A stretch of 64,000 nt of DNA from Leisingera caerulea DSM 24564 (lineage in GTDB: Bacteria; Pseudomonadota; Alphaproteobacteria; Rhodobacterales; Rhodobacteraceae), in the NCBI RefSeq assembly GCF_000473325.1, contig NZ_KI421513.1, positions 425,217 through 489,216 on the forward strand. Reading direction: 5' to 3'. How positions within the stretch are numbered: position 1 is the first letter of the stretch; every line of letters begins with the position of its first letter. The notes beneath the pieces are model-generated. The model saw only the letters and a program-made list of their open reading frames with translations. It did not search any database and was not told where the DNA came from. A program made the translations under genes and the position numbers. Shown here piece by piece: positions 8,632 to 16,078 of this stretch.

Positions 8632-9555
8632 ATGCAGATATACCTTCCCATAGCTGAGGTCTCGGTCAATGCCTTCCTTCTTCTGGGCCTCGGAGGAATG
8701 GTGGGTGTTCTCTCAGGCATGTTCGGAGTTGGCGGCGGCTTCCTGATGACGCCGCTTTTGTTCTTCATCGGCATCCCGCCCGCGGTGGCGGTGGCCACCG
8801 AAGCGAACCAGATTGTCGCCTCTTCCTTCTCCGGCGTGCTGGCGCATTTCCGAAGGCGCACGGTCGATATCAAGATGGGGCTGGTGCTGCAGGCCGGCGG
8901 CCTGCTGGGCGCGGCGCTTGGGGTGGTGGTGTTCAACTACCTCAAGGCGCTTGGCCAGGTCGATCTGCTGGTCAAGCTCTGCTATGTCGTCTTCCTGGGC
9001 GTCGTCGGCGGGCTTATGTTCATCGAAAGCCTGAACGCGATCCGCAAATCCAAGAAGGCAGGCGGTGCAGCGCCCGCCCCGCGCCGCCAGCGCGGCTGGG
9101 TGCATGCGCTGCCGTTCAAGATGCGCTTCCGCACCTCCGGCCTCTATATCTCGGTGATCCCGCCGATCCTGGTTGGCGTCGCGGTGGGTATCCTGGCAGC
9201 GATCATGGGGGTTGGCGGCGGCTTCATCATGGTGCCTGCGATGATCTATATCCTCGGCATGCCGACCAAGGTGGTTGTCGGAACCTCGCTGTTCCAGATC
9301 ATCCTGGTCACCGGCTTTACCACCATGCTGCACGCCACCACCAACTATACCGTGGACATTGTGCTGGCGGTTCTCTTGCTTATCGGCGGCGTAGTCGGCG
9401 CCCAGATCGGCACCCGCATCGGCGTCTACCTCAAGGCCGAACAGCTCCGCATCCTGCTGGCGCTGATGGTCATCGCGGTCTGCGTCAAGCTGGGCCTCGA
9501 CCTTTTGCTGCAACCCTCCGAGATTTTCTCGCTGGGTGAGCCCGGGGGGCACTGA
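8632..9555 (+). CDS. TSUP-family sulfite/organosulfonate exporter (TauE/SafE)
   Basis: Encodes 307 residues. It has two homologous halves, each opening with the TSUP repeat: GMVGVLSGMFGVGGGFLMTPLL near the N-terminus and GILAAIMGVGGGFIMVPAMIY in the middle, with about 8 membrane helices. The family moves sulfite, sulfoacetate, taurine-related or other small anions across the inner membrane; the substrate here is unknown. No clear ribosome site precedes the ATG at 8632. The next gene starts 2 bases after the stop, and this TSUP-TIGR02186 pairing recurs in alphaproteobacteria, which suggests a functional unit. Confidence 0.9.
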   Translation: MQIYLPIAEVSVNAFLLLGLGGMVGVLSGMFGVGGGFLMTPLLFFIGIPPAVAVATEANQIVASSFSGVLAHFRRRTVDIKMGLVLQAGGLLGAALGVVVFNYLKALGQVDLLVKLCYVVFLGVVGGLMFIESLNAIRKSKKAGGAAPAPRRQRGWVHALPFKMRFRTSGLYISVIPPILVGVAVGILAAIMGVGGGFIMVPAMIYILGMPTKVVVGTSLFQIILVTGFTTMLHATTNYTVDIVLAVLLLIGGVVGAQIGTRIGVYLKAEQLRILLALMVIAVCVKLGLDLLLQPSEIFSLGEPGGH

Positions 9556-9557
9556 TC

Positions 9558-10343
9558 ATGCGCAAGCTGCTCCTGTCCGCGCTGACCGCCGCCGCCCTGG
9601 CCCTGCTGCCGCACTCCGCAGCTAAAGCCGGCAAGGAAGAGGTCGTGCTCGGTCTCAGCCAGGACCGGGTGGCGATCACCGCCACCTTCGACGGGTCGGA
9701 AATCCTGGTGTTCGGGGCGGTGAAACGCGAAACCCCGATCCCGCAGGACGACCCGCTGGAAGTGGTGGTCGCCGTGTCCGGCCCGGCCCCCTCCGTCATG
9801 GTGCGGCGCAAGGAAAAGAAACTGGGGATCTGGGTCAACGTCGACAGCGTGCTGGTCGACTCCGCTCCGGCGTTCTATGCCGTGGCCACCAGCGCCCCCT
9901 TCGACCAGGTGCTGACCGACACCGAAGACCTGCGCTACCGGATTTCGATCAAGCGCGCGATCCGCTCGGTCGGCGCCGCCATGCATATCCGCGGCGCCCA
10001 GGCCTTTGCCGATGCGGTGGTGCGGATCCGCGAGAAGAACGGGCTTTATTCCCTGCGTGAAAACACGGTGGCCGTGGATGAGCAGACCCTCTTCCGCACT
10101 GCCATCGAAATGCCCGCGGATCTGACCGAAGGCAGCTATCTGACCCGGATCTTCCTGACCCGCGGCGGCGAGGTGGTGTCGAGCTATGAGACCACAATCG
10201 ACGTGCGCAAGGTAGGGCTGGAGCGGTTCCTGTACTCGCTTTCGCGCGAGCAGCCGTTCCTTTACGGCCTGATGTCGCTGGCGATCGCCGTTGCCGCCGG
10301 CTGGGGCGCCTCCGCTGCCTTCAGCCTGCTCAGGAACCGCTAA
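9558..10343 (+). CDS. TIGR02186-family membrane-anchored periplasmic protein
   Basis: Encodes 261 residues. A signal peptide (about 1-24, ending AAKAG) is followed by a beta-rich region (VVLGLSQDRVAITATFDGSEILVFGAVKRE) and a single C-terminal membrane helix (about 232-255, PFLYGLMSLAIAVAAGWGASAAFSLL). This architecture matches the uncharacterised TIGR02186 family found next to TSUP permeases. Its likely place is the periplasmic face of the inner membrane, as a possible partner of the permease. No catalytic motif is recognisable, so the function is not assigned. Confidence 0.85.
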   Translation: MRKLLLSALTAAALALLPHSAAKAGKEEVVLGLSQDRVAITATFDGSEILVFGAVKRETPIPQDDPLEVVVAVSGPAPSVMVRRKEKKLGIWVNVDSVLVDSAPAFYAVATSAPFDQVLTDTEDLRYRISIKRAIRSVGAAMHIRGAQAFADAVVRIREKNGLYSLRENTVAVDEQTLFRTAIEMPADLTEGSYLTRIFLTRGGEVVSSYETTIDVRKVGLERFLYSLSREQPFLYGLMSLAIAVAAGWGASAAFSLLRNR

Positions 10344-10361
10344 GAGGGGCCGGCCCCTCTT
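10342..10361 (+). terminator. Perfect 20-bp palindrome at the gene end followed by a conserved 3' element
   Basis: AAGAGGGGCCGGCCCCTCTT overlaps the TAA stop of the TIGR02186 gene. About 16 bases later comes CACCCCGGAGTATTTG and then AAAGATGAA (10379-10406), a conserved intergenic signature also present near 30690-30754 and 44900-44956. It is probably a terminator or mRNA end-protecting structure. Confidence 0.55.
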
Positions 10362-10444
10362 GGCCTTGCGGCCAATTCACCCCGGAGTATTTGCTGCAAA
10401 GATGAAGCCTCTGCGGCCCGTATGCAGCAGCGCCGCCGCCGCAG

Positions 10445-10522
10445 GCCCGCTGCGCGCCAGCGCAGCGCCACGTCCAACGGGAGCGGCGCATCTGCGATGC
10501 GCCAGCGACGGGCGGGAGCGCT
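10445..10522 (-). repeat. Dispersed GC-rich palindromic element, copy 2
   Basis: Read on the minus strand it shows GCGCTCCCGCCCG, a stem-loop GGCGCAT/ATGCGCC, CCCGTTGG, then GGCGCTGCGC with CGCGCAGCG. The same order of blocks is seen in copies at 34-86, 24522-24571 and 56045-56124. It lies between convergent genes and touches the SDR stop codon. Confidence 0.55.
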
Positions 10523-11259
10523 CAGCCGCGGCCGATATAGGGCATCTTGGTGGCCATCACCGTCATGAACTGCACATTGGCCTCCAGCGGCAGATTGGCC
10601 ATGTGCAGCACGGATCTCGCCGCGTCCTCCACCGCAAATGTGTGCATCGGCTCTCCGTCCGGGTTGGCCTCAGCGTGGCGCTGGCTCAAATCCTCCACCA
10701 TCGGGGTGCGGGTGTTGCCGAAGTCGATCTGGCCGCAGGCGATATCAAAGGGGCGGCCGTCCAGCGACAGGCTTTTGGTGAGGCCGGTGATTGCCGCCTT
10801 GGTGGCTGCATAAGGCGCTGAATGGGGCCGCGGCACATGCGCGGCAATGGAACCGTTGTTGATGATCCGCCCGCCCTGCGGCGACTGCTGCCGCATCTGG
10901 CGGAAGGCTGCGCGGGCTGCCAGGTACATGCCGGTGAGGTTCACGTTCACAGACGCGAACCAGTCGTCCAGCGGGATCTCGTCGATAGTGCCCGGCGGCG
11001 TAAAGATGCCCGCATTGTTGAACAGCACATCCAGCCGCCCGGCCGCCATGGCAAAGCTGTTCACCGCATGATCCACCGCTGCCGGATCCGAGACATCGGC
11101 GGGCAGCACCTGGGCGTTCGCAAAGCCCTGCGCTACCTCCTGCAGCTTCTCTGCCCGGCGCGCCACCAGGCCCACCTGCCAGCCCTCGGCCAGGAACAGC
11201 TCCGCCACGGCACGGCCGATGCCGGAGCTGGCGCCAGTGATCAGGATCGAATGGCTCAT
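10522..11259 (-). CDS. Short-chain dehydrogenase/reductase (SDR)
   Basis: Encodes 245 residues of a classical SDR. TGASSGIG (residues 8-15) is the dinucleotide-binding motif, DVLFNNAGI the NNAG motif, and INNGSIAAH with PYAATKAAI supplies the Ser and the YxxxK catalytic pair. The substrate cannot be read from the sequence. The ATG at 11259 overlaps the helicase stop (ATGA, 11256-11259), so it is translated after the helicase gene. A longer frame upstream exists but lies inside the helicase gene. Nothing in the context indicates a pathway. Confidence 0.9.
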   Translation of the reverse strand: MSHSILITGASSGIGRAVAELFLAEGWQVGLVARRAEKLQEVAQGFANAQVLPADVSDPAAVDHAVNSFAMAAGRLDVLFNNAGIFTPPGTIDEIPLDDWFASVNVNLTGMYLAARAAFRQMRQQSPQGGRIINNGSIAAHVPRPHSAPYAATKAAITGLTKSLSLDGRPFDIACGQIDFGNTRTPMVEDLSQRHAEANPDGEPMHTFAVEDAARSVLHMANLPLEANVQFMTVMATKMPYIGRG

Positions 11260-12794
11260 GCGGGGGTGTCCTCCTGTGCTTCGAGCGTGAGTGCGGCAGC
11301 AGGCATGGCTTTGAGATCGTCCACCGGCAACGGGCCAGTGGGCTTGGCGAGGCGGTTGCGGACGACCCAGATCAGCCGCTCCTGCGCGCGGGTGATGGCG
11401 ACATAGGCCAGCCGCTTCCACAACGGTTGTCCCGCCTCAACCCGGCCCATGCGGGCGGCCGCGTAGATATCCGGGGCAAAGACCTGGGCGGTGTCCCATT
11501 GCGAGCCTTGCGCCTTGTGGATGGTCACTGCTGCACCGTGCAGGAAGGTCGCGCCCATGCGGGCCGCGTAGGGGATGAAGGGCTCTTCCTCGTCCGGTTT
11601 TTCGATCTTCACGATCGAGGCGGCAGAGACCTGCGGGTCCTCAGCCCCCATCACGTGCAGGCGGGAGAAGCCGGGTTTGCGGCCGGGGCCGAGAAAGATC
11701 ACCTGCGCCCCTTTGATCAGCCCTCGGGCCTCCAGATCCAGGCGTTTCTTGCGGTGCTTCATCGGCAGTTCGATACCGTCGCAGATCAGCGGCTCGCCCG
11801 CGATCAGCTGATCCTCCGGCGCGCCATGCACAGCGCGGAAGGCGTTGATCAGCCGGATGCGGGTGTTGTTGCGCCAGACCAGCACCGGCGAGCGCGCCAT
11901 CAGATCGACCTCCACCCGCTGCCCCCAAACCACACGGTCGTCGCGGCGGGCGGTGTCCTCCACCATCCGCTCGAAATCCTCGAACCCAAGCTGCGGGTCG
12001 GCCAGCGCATGGGCCAGGTCCAGGATCGGGTTGCCTGCCTCCTGCCGGTGGATGCGGTTCAGAACCAGCTGGCGCGGTTCCGGCAGGGTTTCGAACACCA
12101 TGGAGCCGGACTGGTTCACCGGCGCCAGCTGTGCCGGGTCGCCGAACAGGATCAGGTTGGGAAAGATCTCCTTCAGATCCTCGAACTGGCGGTCGTCCAG
12201 CATCGACGCCTCGTCGATAAAGCCGATGTCGAGAGGATCCTCGCGCCGCTTCCAGCCGGTGATGAAATCCGAGCCGCGCAATCCCGCAGCCGCCAGCGCG
12301 CCGGGGATCGACTTGTTCTTCTCATAGAAGGCCGCAGCACGGGCCAGCGCCTCCTCGCTCAGGCCTTCGATGTCCGGCTGTTCCCCCTGCCCCGCCAGCC
12401 ATTCGGCAATACGCTCATACTCCGGGTCATATACCGGGGTATAGAGGATGCGGTGGATGGTGGTGGCGGGCACGCCGCGCAGGCGCAGCACGCTGGCGGC
12501 CTTGTTGGTAGGTGCCAGGATCGCAAGCGTGCGGCGGTCGTCGCTCTTCTTGCGGCTTTCATAGTCGCCGGAGACGATCTCAACCCCGGCCTGTTCCAGC
12601 GCCTTGTACAGCTCAGCCAGCAGCAGCGTCTTGCCCGATCCGGCCTTGCCGATCACCGCCATCACCCCGGCATCGCCGCGGGGCGGGTGCAGCAGCCCGT
12701 CATCAAGATCCACCCCCGCGTTGCGCAGGAGTTCGGTCACGCTGTCATAAGCGGCGGCCTGGTCATCGGAGAACTGTACGGGCAGAGCTGTCAT
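11256..12794 (-). CDS. RecD/Dda-like AAA ATP-dependent DNA helicase (SF1B)
   Basis: Encodes 512 residues. Helicase motifs appear in order: I GKAGSGKT (about 50-57), Ia ILAPTNKAA, II IGFIDEASM, III LFGDPAQLAPV, an arginine-containing motif IV LNRIHR, V VTIHKAQGSQWD and VI YVAITRAQERLIWV. This set fits SF1B RecD-like helicases (5'-3' polarity) that act alone; no RecB or RecC gene is near. Likely roles are replication-fork or repair functions. It is the first gene of a helicase-SDR pair with overlapping ends and lies 63 bases downstream of the AHL synthase on the same strand. Confidence 0.9.
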   Translation of the reverse strand: MTALPVQFSDDQAAAYDSVTELLRNAGVDLDDGLLHPPRGDAGVMAVIGKAGSGKTLLLAELYKALEQAGVEIVSGDYESRKKSDDRRTLAILAPTNKAASVLRLRGVPATTIHRILYTPVYDPEYERIAEWLAGQGEQPDIEGLSEEALARAAAFYEKNKSIPGALAAAGLRGSDFITGWKRREDPLDIGFIDEASMLDDRQFEDLKEIFPNLILFGDPAQLAPVNQSGSMVFETLPEPRQLVLNRIHRQEAGNPILDLAHALADPQLGFEDFERMVEDTARRDDRVVWGQRVEVDLMARSPVLVWRNNTRIRLINAFRAVHGAPEDQLIAGEPLICDGIELPMKHRKKRLDLEARGLIKGAQVIFLGPGRKPGFSRLHVMGAEDPQVSAASIVKIEKPDEEEPFIPYAARMGATFLHGAAVTIHKAQGSQWDTAQVFAPDIYAAARMGRVEAGQPLWKRLAYVAITRAQERLIWVVRNRLAKPTGPLPVDDLKAMPAAALTLEAQEDTPA

Positions 12795-12857
12795 GGCGCG
12801 ACCCTACAGCCGCGGCGCCGGGTCCGCCAGAGGATCCGGCCCCGGTTTGCGCAATGT

Positions 12858-13499
12858 TCAGGCGCTGAGCGCCACCGGGCCGGACGCGCCGGCACCGCCG
12901 AAGGAGCGGTCGAACCACAGCTGCGACAGCTCCGGCGGGATGCCCGCCTTGCGCGACACGCTGTGATAGGTGTCTTCGGCATATTCCCAGAAGCCCATGC
13001 AGATGGGATTGCGCCCCCCGCCCTGGGTGCCGGTGATTTCAGGCGCGAAGCCCAGGTTGCGGAACGCGCGGGCCGTGTGGCGGTAGAACACCCCCGTGTA
13101 ATGGGGAACGTCGAAGTTGCGCATGATTTCCAGGCTGCCAAGCATCAGTCCTGCCGCGATCCTGCCCTGCGCCTTGCGCGACAGGCAGAACCGGGTGCAT
13201 TCCCAGATCAGCGGGCTGCAGATGGGGACGCCGCCGCAGAGATCCAGGAAGATTTCATTCACCATCACCCGGCCGGTGGTCGGCAGAAACCGCATGGAGC
13301 CGCCGTGGCTGCCGTCGGGCATTTCCCAGATCATGTAGAGCGGGTCCAGTTCGTCGTACTGATCCCGCTCCTCGCCGTTGGCATTCACCTGCACATCCCA
13401 GCCAAGCCGCGTTTTGAACTGATCGGCCCGGTCCAGGAACATTGAATGAGCCAGGTCCGCATGGTTGTGAAGATCGTGGCCGTATACGTAGCGCAGCAT
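12858..13499 (-). CDS. Acyl-homoserine-lactone synthase (LuxI family)
   Basis: Encodes 213 residues, the usual LuxI length. Conserved positions are visible: RADQFKTRLGWDV (invariant Arg, Phe, Trp), YDELDPLYMIW (the two conserved Asp), GGSMRFLPTTG (Arg) and SPLIWECTRFCL (conserved Glu-Arg). It should make an N-acyl-homoserine lactone from S-adenosylmethionine and acyl-ACP; the chain length cannot be read. A G-rich site (AAGGGGA) precedes the start. It lies 94 bases downstream of the LuxR gene on the same strand, forming a cognate pair. Confidence 0.95.
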   Translation of the reverse strand: MLRYVYGHDLHNHADLAHSMFLDRADQFKTRLGWDVQVNANGEERDQYDELDPLYMIWEMPDGSHGGSMRFLPTTGRVMVNEIFLDLCGGVPICSPLIWECTRFCLSRKAQGRIAAGLMLGSLEIMRNFDVPHYTGVFYRHTARAFRNLGFAPEITGTQGGGRNPICMGFWEYAEDTYHSVSRKAGIPPELSQLWFDRSFGGAGASGPVALSA

Positions 13500-13568
13500 G
13501 GTGTATTCCCCTTTTGGTAGAAAATCAGGGGAAGGATACGACCATTAGGATCGGCGTCGGAGAAAATT

Positions 13569-13584
13569 TACACCTTAAGAGGTA
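13569..13584. promoter_or_regulatory. Imperfect 16-bp dyad between luxR and luxI, candidate LuxR-type box
   Basis: TACACCTTAAGAGGTA pairs at 6 of 8 positions around its centre. It lies about 70 bases upstream of the AHL synthase ATG, a reasonable place for an activator site. It differs from the canonical lux box, so the assignment is tentative. Confidence 0.35.
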
Positions 13585-13593
13585 GCGATACCG

Positions 13594-14313
13594 TTAAACC
13601 ACAATCAAACCGAGACTTACGGCCCGGGCAATGGCATGTGTGGTGTTGATCGCGCCCAGTTTGAAGCGGGCGCTTTCGATATAGACCCGCAGGGTATGCT
13701 CTGAGATGGCCAGGGTTTGAGCCACTTGTGCCCGGCTGTAGCCGATCGCCAGAAGCGTGAGCGCGTCAACTTCCCGCGGCGACAGCGGCTGCGCTTGTTC
13801 TGCACTGCGGGAGGGTTCCAGCTCCAGCACTTTGCGGTTGAAATAATGCGCCACCAGAATGAAATCGCGGTTGTATTTCGCGATCAGCTTTTCCCAGGCG
13901 GCGTCGTCGCAATTGTGGCTGAGCGTGAAGAGCGCGAACTGGCCGTTCGGCCCCCTGATGGGAATGGCATAGCCCTGATTGCCCACGCCATGCTCCCGCG
14001 CGTCTTTCAGGAACTCGCGGGCCGGTTTGGGGTTCCAGTCCAGACGCTTCCAGTCCACCGGGTGAAAGCGCTGGTAGCAGCCCACCACAACCGGATCGAC
14101 CCGCGAGTAGGCCTTGTCCAGATAGCGTTCTGTCCAGGCCTTGGAATAGGTGCCGAAATAATAGTGGTTTCCGGCGGTTTCGACCCAGAGGTACATTGCA
14201 TGATCGACGCCGAACACCTCGCAGACCTGCTCAACGATCAGCTGAAGGCCTTCCAAGGTTTCAGTGGCGTCAAGCGCCTCCAGAATGCGGTCGAGTTCTG
14301 CTTTGTATGCCAT
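13594..14313 (-). CDS. LuxR-family quorum-sensing transcriptional regulator
   Basis: Encodes 239 residues. The N-terminal autoinducer-binding domain spans about 15-160, with MYLWVETAGNHYYFGTYS and YLDKAYSRVDPVVVGC (the conserved DP-V segment). The C-terminal HTH begins LSPREVDALTLLAIGYSRAQVAQTLAISEHTLRVYIESARFKLG, a GerE-type helix-turn-helix. It should bind the lactone made by the adjacent synthase and control transcription. The gene order luxR-luxI in tandem is common in roseobacters. The target genes are not identifiable from this window. Confidence 0.93.
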   Translation of the reverse strand: MAYKAELDRILEALDATETLEGLQLIVEQVCEVFGVDHAMYLWVETAGNHYYFGTYSKAWTERYLDKAYSRVDPVVVGCYQRFHPVDWKRLDWNPKPAREFLKDAREHGVGNQGYAIPIRGPNGQFALFTLSHNCDDAAWEKLIAKYNRDFILVAHYFNRKVLELEPSRSAEQAQPLSPREVDALTLLAIGYSRAQVAQTLAISEHTLRVYIESARFKLGAINTTHAIARAVSLGLIVV

Positions 14314-14684
14314 GAATTACGTGCTGCTGCCCTTTAGGTCCGGCCCCGTTCTGAGGGAGGCCCGTAGCAGAATGTGCTGCCGCGGGGCTGGCCGGTCGTT
14401 CCTGTTCTTTTGCAGTGGGGAGCTCCTGGAGGTCAATGCGAAGGTTCCGCTTTCGTTCATTTTGAGTGAACAGTTGTGCGATGCTCAAAAAAAACGCCGC
14501 AAAAACCGGAGCGTAGAGAGTCACCTTTTTTGCCGGCGCCTCTCGCCTCCCCTGAAATAGCGAGACCTCAGCAGGCAACCGACTGAAATCCTTCGCTGAA
14601 ACATGTCATATATTAAAAAGCCCGCGAACCAAGGATATGATTCGCGGGCTTGTCGCAAGTTTGAAAACGCCTCAGGCTGCCGGA
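14314..14684. other. Intergenic region upstream of luxR, with a dyad and the ccr terminator
   Basis: There is no supported gene. An inverted repeat GTTCA-N7-TGAAC (14455-14459 with 14467-14471) lies about 145 bases upstream of the luxR start and may be an operator. A run of eight A (near 14485-14492) is followed by sequence less GC-rich than the surroundings. The right end holds the ccr terminator. Confidence 0.45.
14614..14651 (-). terminator. ccr: Rho-independent terminator of ccr
   Basis: Stem AGCCCGCGAA (14619-14628) with TTCGCGGGCT (14641-14650), 12-nt loop; on the minus strand it is followed by five T. It lies 34 bases after the ccr stop. Confidence 0.85.
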
Positions 14685-15965
14685 TCAGGCCTCCAGCACG
14701 TCCTGCAGGGTGCGCAGGCCGGTTTTCGGCGCCTGCACCAGCACCGACATGTTGCCGGGCAGATGCTCGTTGCGCAGCATCTTCATGTGCGCTTCCGGCA
14801 GGTCGTTCCAGGTGAAGACCTCGGACATGCAGGGGTCCAGGCGGCGCTCCACCATCAGCTTGTTGGCGGAGGCAGCCTGCTTCAGATGGGCGAAGTGCGA
14901 GCCCTGCAGGCGCTTCTGGTGCATCCACATGTAGCGGACGTCAAAGGTCAGGTTATAGCCGGTGGTGCCGGCGCAGATTACGACCATGCCGCCCTTTTTC
15001 ACAACGAAAGTGGAGACCGGGAAGGTTGCTTCGCCCGGGTGCTCGAACACCATGTCGACGTTCACGCCCTTGCCGGTGATGTCCCAGATCGCCTTGCCGA
15101 ACTTGCGCGCCTCTTTGAACCACTCGGCATATTCCGGGGTGTTGACCGTGGGCAGCTGGCCCCAGCAGTTGAAGTCCTTGCGGTTCAGAACGCCCTTGGC
15201 GCCCAGACCCATGACAAAGTCGCGCTTGCTTTCGTCGGAGATCACGCCGATGGCGTTGGCGCCGGCGGTGTTGATCAGCTGGATCGCATAGGAGCCGAGG
15301 CCGCCCGAGGCGCCCCAGACCAGCACGTTCTGGCCCGGCTTCAGGTCGTGCGGCTCATGGCCGAACAGCATCCGGTAGGCGGTGGCGAGCGTCAGCGTGT
15401 AGCAGGCGCTTTCCTCCCAGGTCAGGTGCTTGGGGCGCGGCATCAGCTGCTGGGCCTGCACGTTGGTGAACTGGGCAAACGATCCGTCCGGGGTTTCATA
15501 GCCCCAGATGCGCTGGCTGGGCGAATACATCGGGTCGCCGCCGTTGCATTCCTCGTCGTCGCCATCGTCCTGGTTGCAGTGGATGACCACCTCGTCGCCG
15601 ACTTTCCAGCGGGTGACCTTGGAGCCAACCGCCCAGACGATGCCCGAGGCATCGGAGCCGGCAATGTGATACGGCGCCTTGTGGCCGTCAAACGGCGAGA
15701 TCGGCTTGCCCAGGGAGGCCCAGACGCCGTTGTAGTTGACGCCGGCTGCCATAACCAGGACCAGCACCTCGTGGCTGTCCAGCTCCGGCACGTCGACAAC
15801 CTCCTGCACCATCGCGGTATCGGGGTTGCCGTGACGCTCCTTGCGGATCGCCCATGCGTACATCTTCTTGGGCACATAGCCCATCGGGGGAATTTCCCCC
15901 ATTTCATAGAGATCCTTTTCGGGCGCCTCGTACGACATGACGTCAGTCTGGGTATCCAATGCCAT
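14685..15965 (-). CDS. ccr: Crotonyl-CoA carboxylase/reductase
   Basis: Encodes 426 residues, the usual length. It is a medium-chain dehydrogenase/reductase that carboxylates crotonyl-CoA with NADPH and CO2 to (2S)-ethylmalonyl-CoA, the committed step of the ethylmalonyl-CoA pathway. Visible features are AAGVNYNGVWASLGKP (the CO2-pocket Asn region), GSDASGIVWAVG, the NADPH loop VWGASGGLGSYAIQL, and RIWGYETPDGSFAQF with the Phe-like/Glu region characteristic of Ccr. The gene is transcribed alone, with its own terminator. Upstream sequence at 16047-16066 resembles a short-chain-acyl-CoA regulator site. The pathway partners ecm, mch and mcl2 are in the same window. Confidence 0.96.
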   Translation of the reverse strand: MALDTQTDVMSYEAPEKDLYEMGEIPPMGYVPKKMYAWAIRKERHGNPDTAMVQEVVDVPELDSHEVLVLVMAAGVNYNGVWASLGKPISPFDGHKAPYHIAGSDASGIVWAVGSKVTRWKVGDEVVIHCNQDDGDDEECNGGDPMYSPSQRIWGYETPDGSFAQFTNVQAQQLMPRPKHLTWEESACYTLTLATAYRMLFGHEPHDLKPGQNVLVWGASGGLGSYAIQLINTAGANAIGVISDESKRDFVMGLGAKGVLNRKDFNCWGQLPTVNTPEYAEWFKEARKFGKAIWDITGKGVNVDMVFEHPGEATFPVSTFVVKKGGMVVICAGTTGYNLTFDVRYMWMHQKRLQGSHFAHLKQAASANKLMVERRLDPCMSEVFTWNDLPEAHMKMLRNEHLPGNMSVLVQAPKTGLRTLQDVLEA

Positions 15966-16046
15966 GATGGCCTCCTTTGTATCCTGTCCTTTTGCCGCGG
16001 TGCAGAATCGCAGCGGTTATCTGAGGGATAGGATTGGCAGAGTAAT

Positions 16047-16066
16047 ATTGCAACCACTTTTGCGGC
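16047..16066. promoter_or_regulatory. Candidate ScfR/PccR-type direct repeat upstream of ccr
   Basis: ATTGCAAC-N4-TTTGCGGC (8+4+8) resembles the TTTGCAAA-N4-TTTGCAAA operator reported for the PccR/ScfR family in Rhodobacter sphaeroides, matching 11 of 16 positions. It lies about 80-100 bases upstream of the ccr start. The functional claim is inference. Confidence 0.35.
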
Positions 16067-16078
16067 GTTTGGGTAATT

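Noticed and set aside
11427..13445. 672-codon plus-strand frame opposite the helicase and AHL synthase
   Set aside because: Both opposite genes have complete family motifs; the frame has none and spans two genes.
14637..16031. Long plus-strand frame of 464 codons opposite ccr
   Set aside because: It is antisense to a clearly recognised Ccr and has the His/Arg/Gly-rich composition of a shadow frame.
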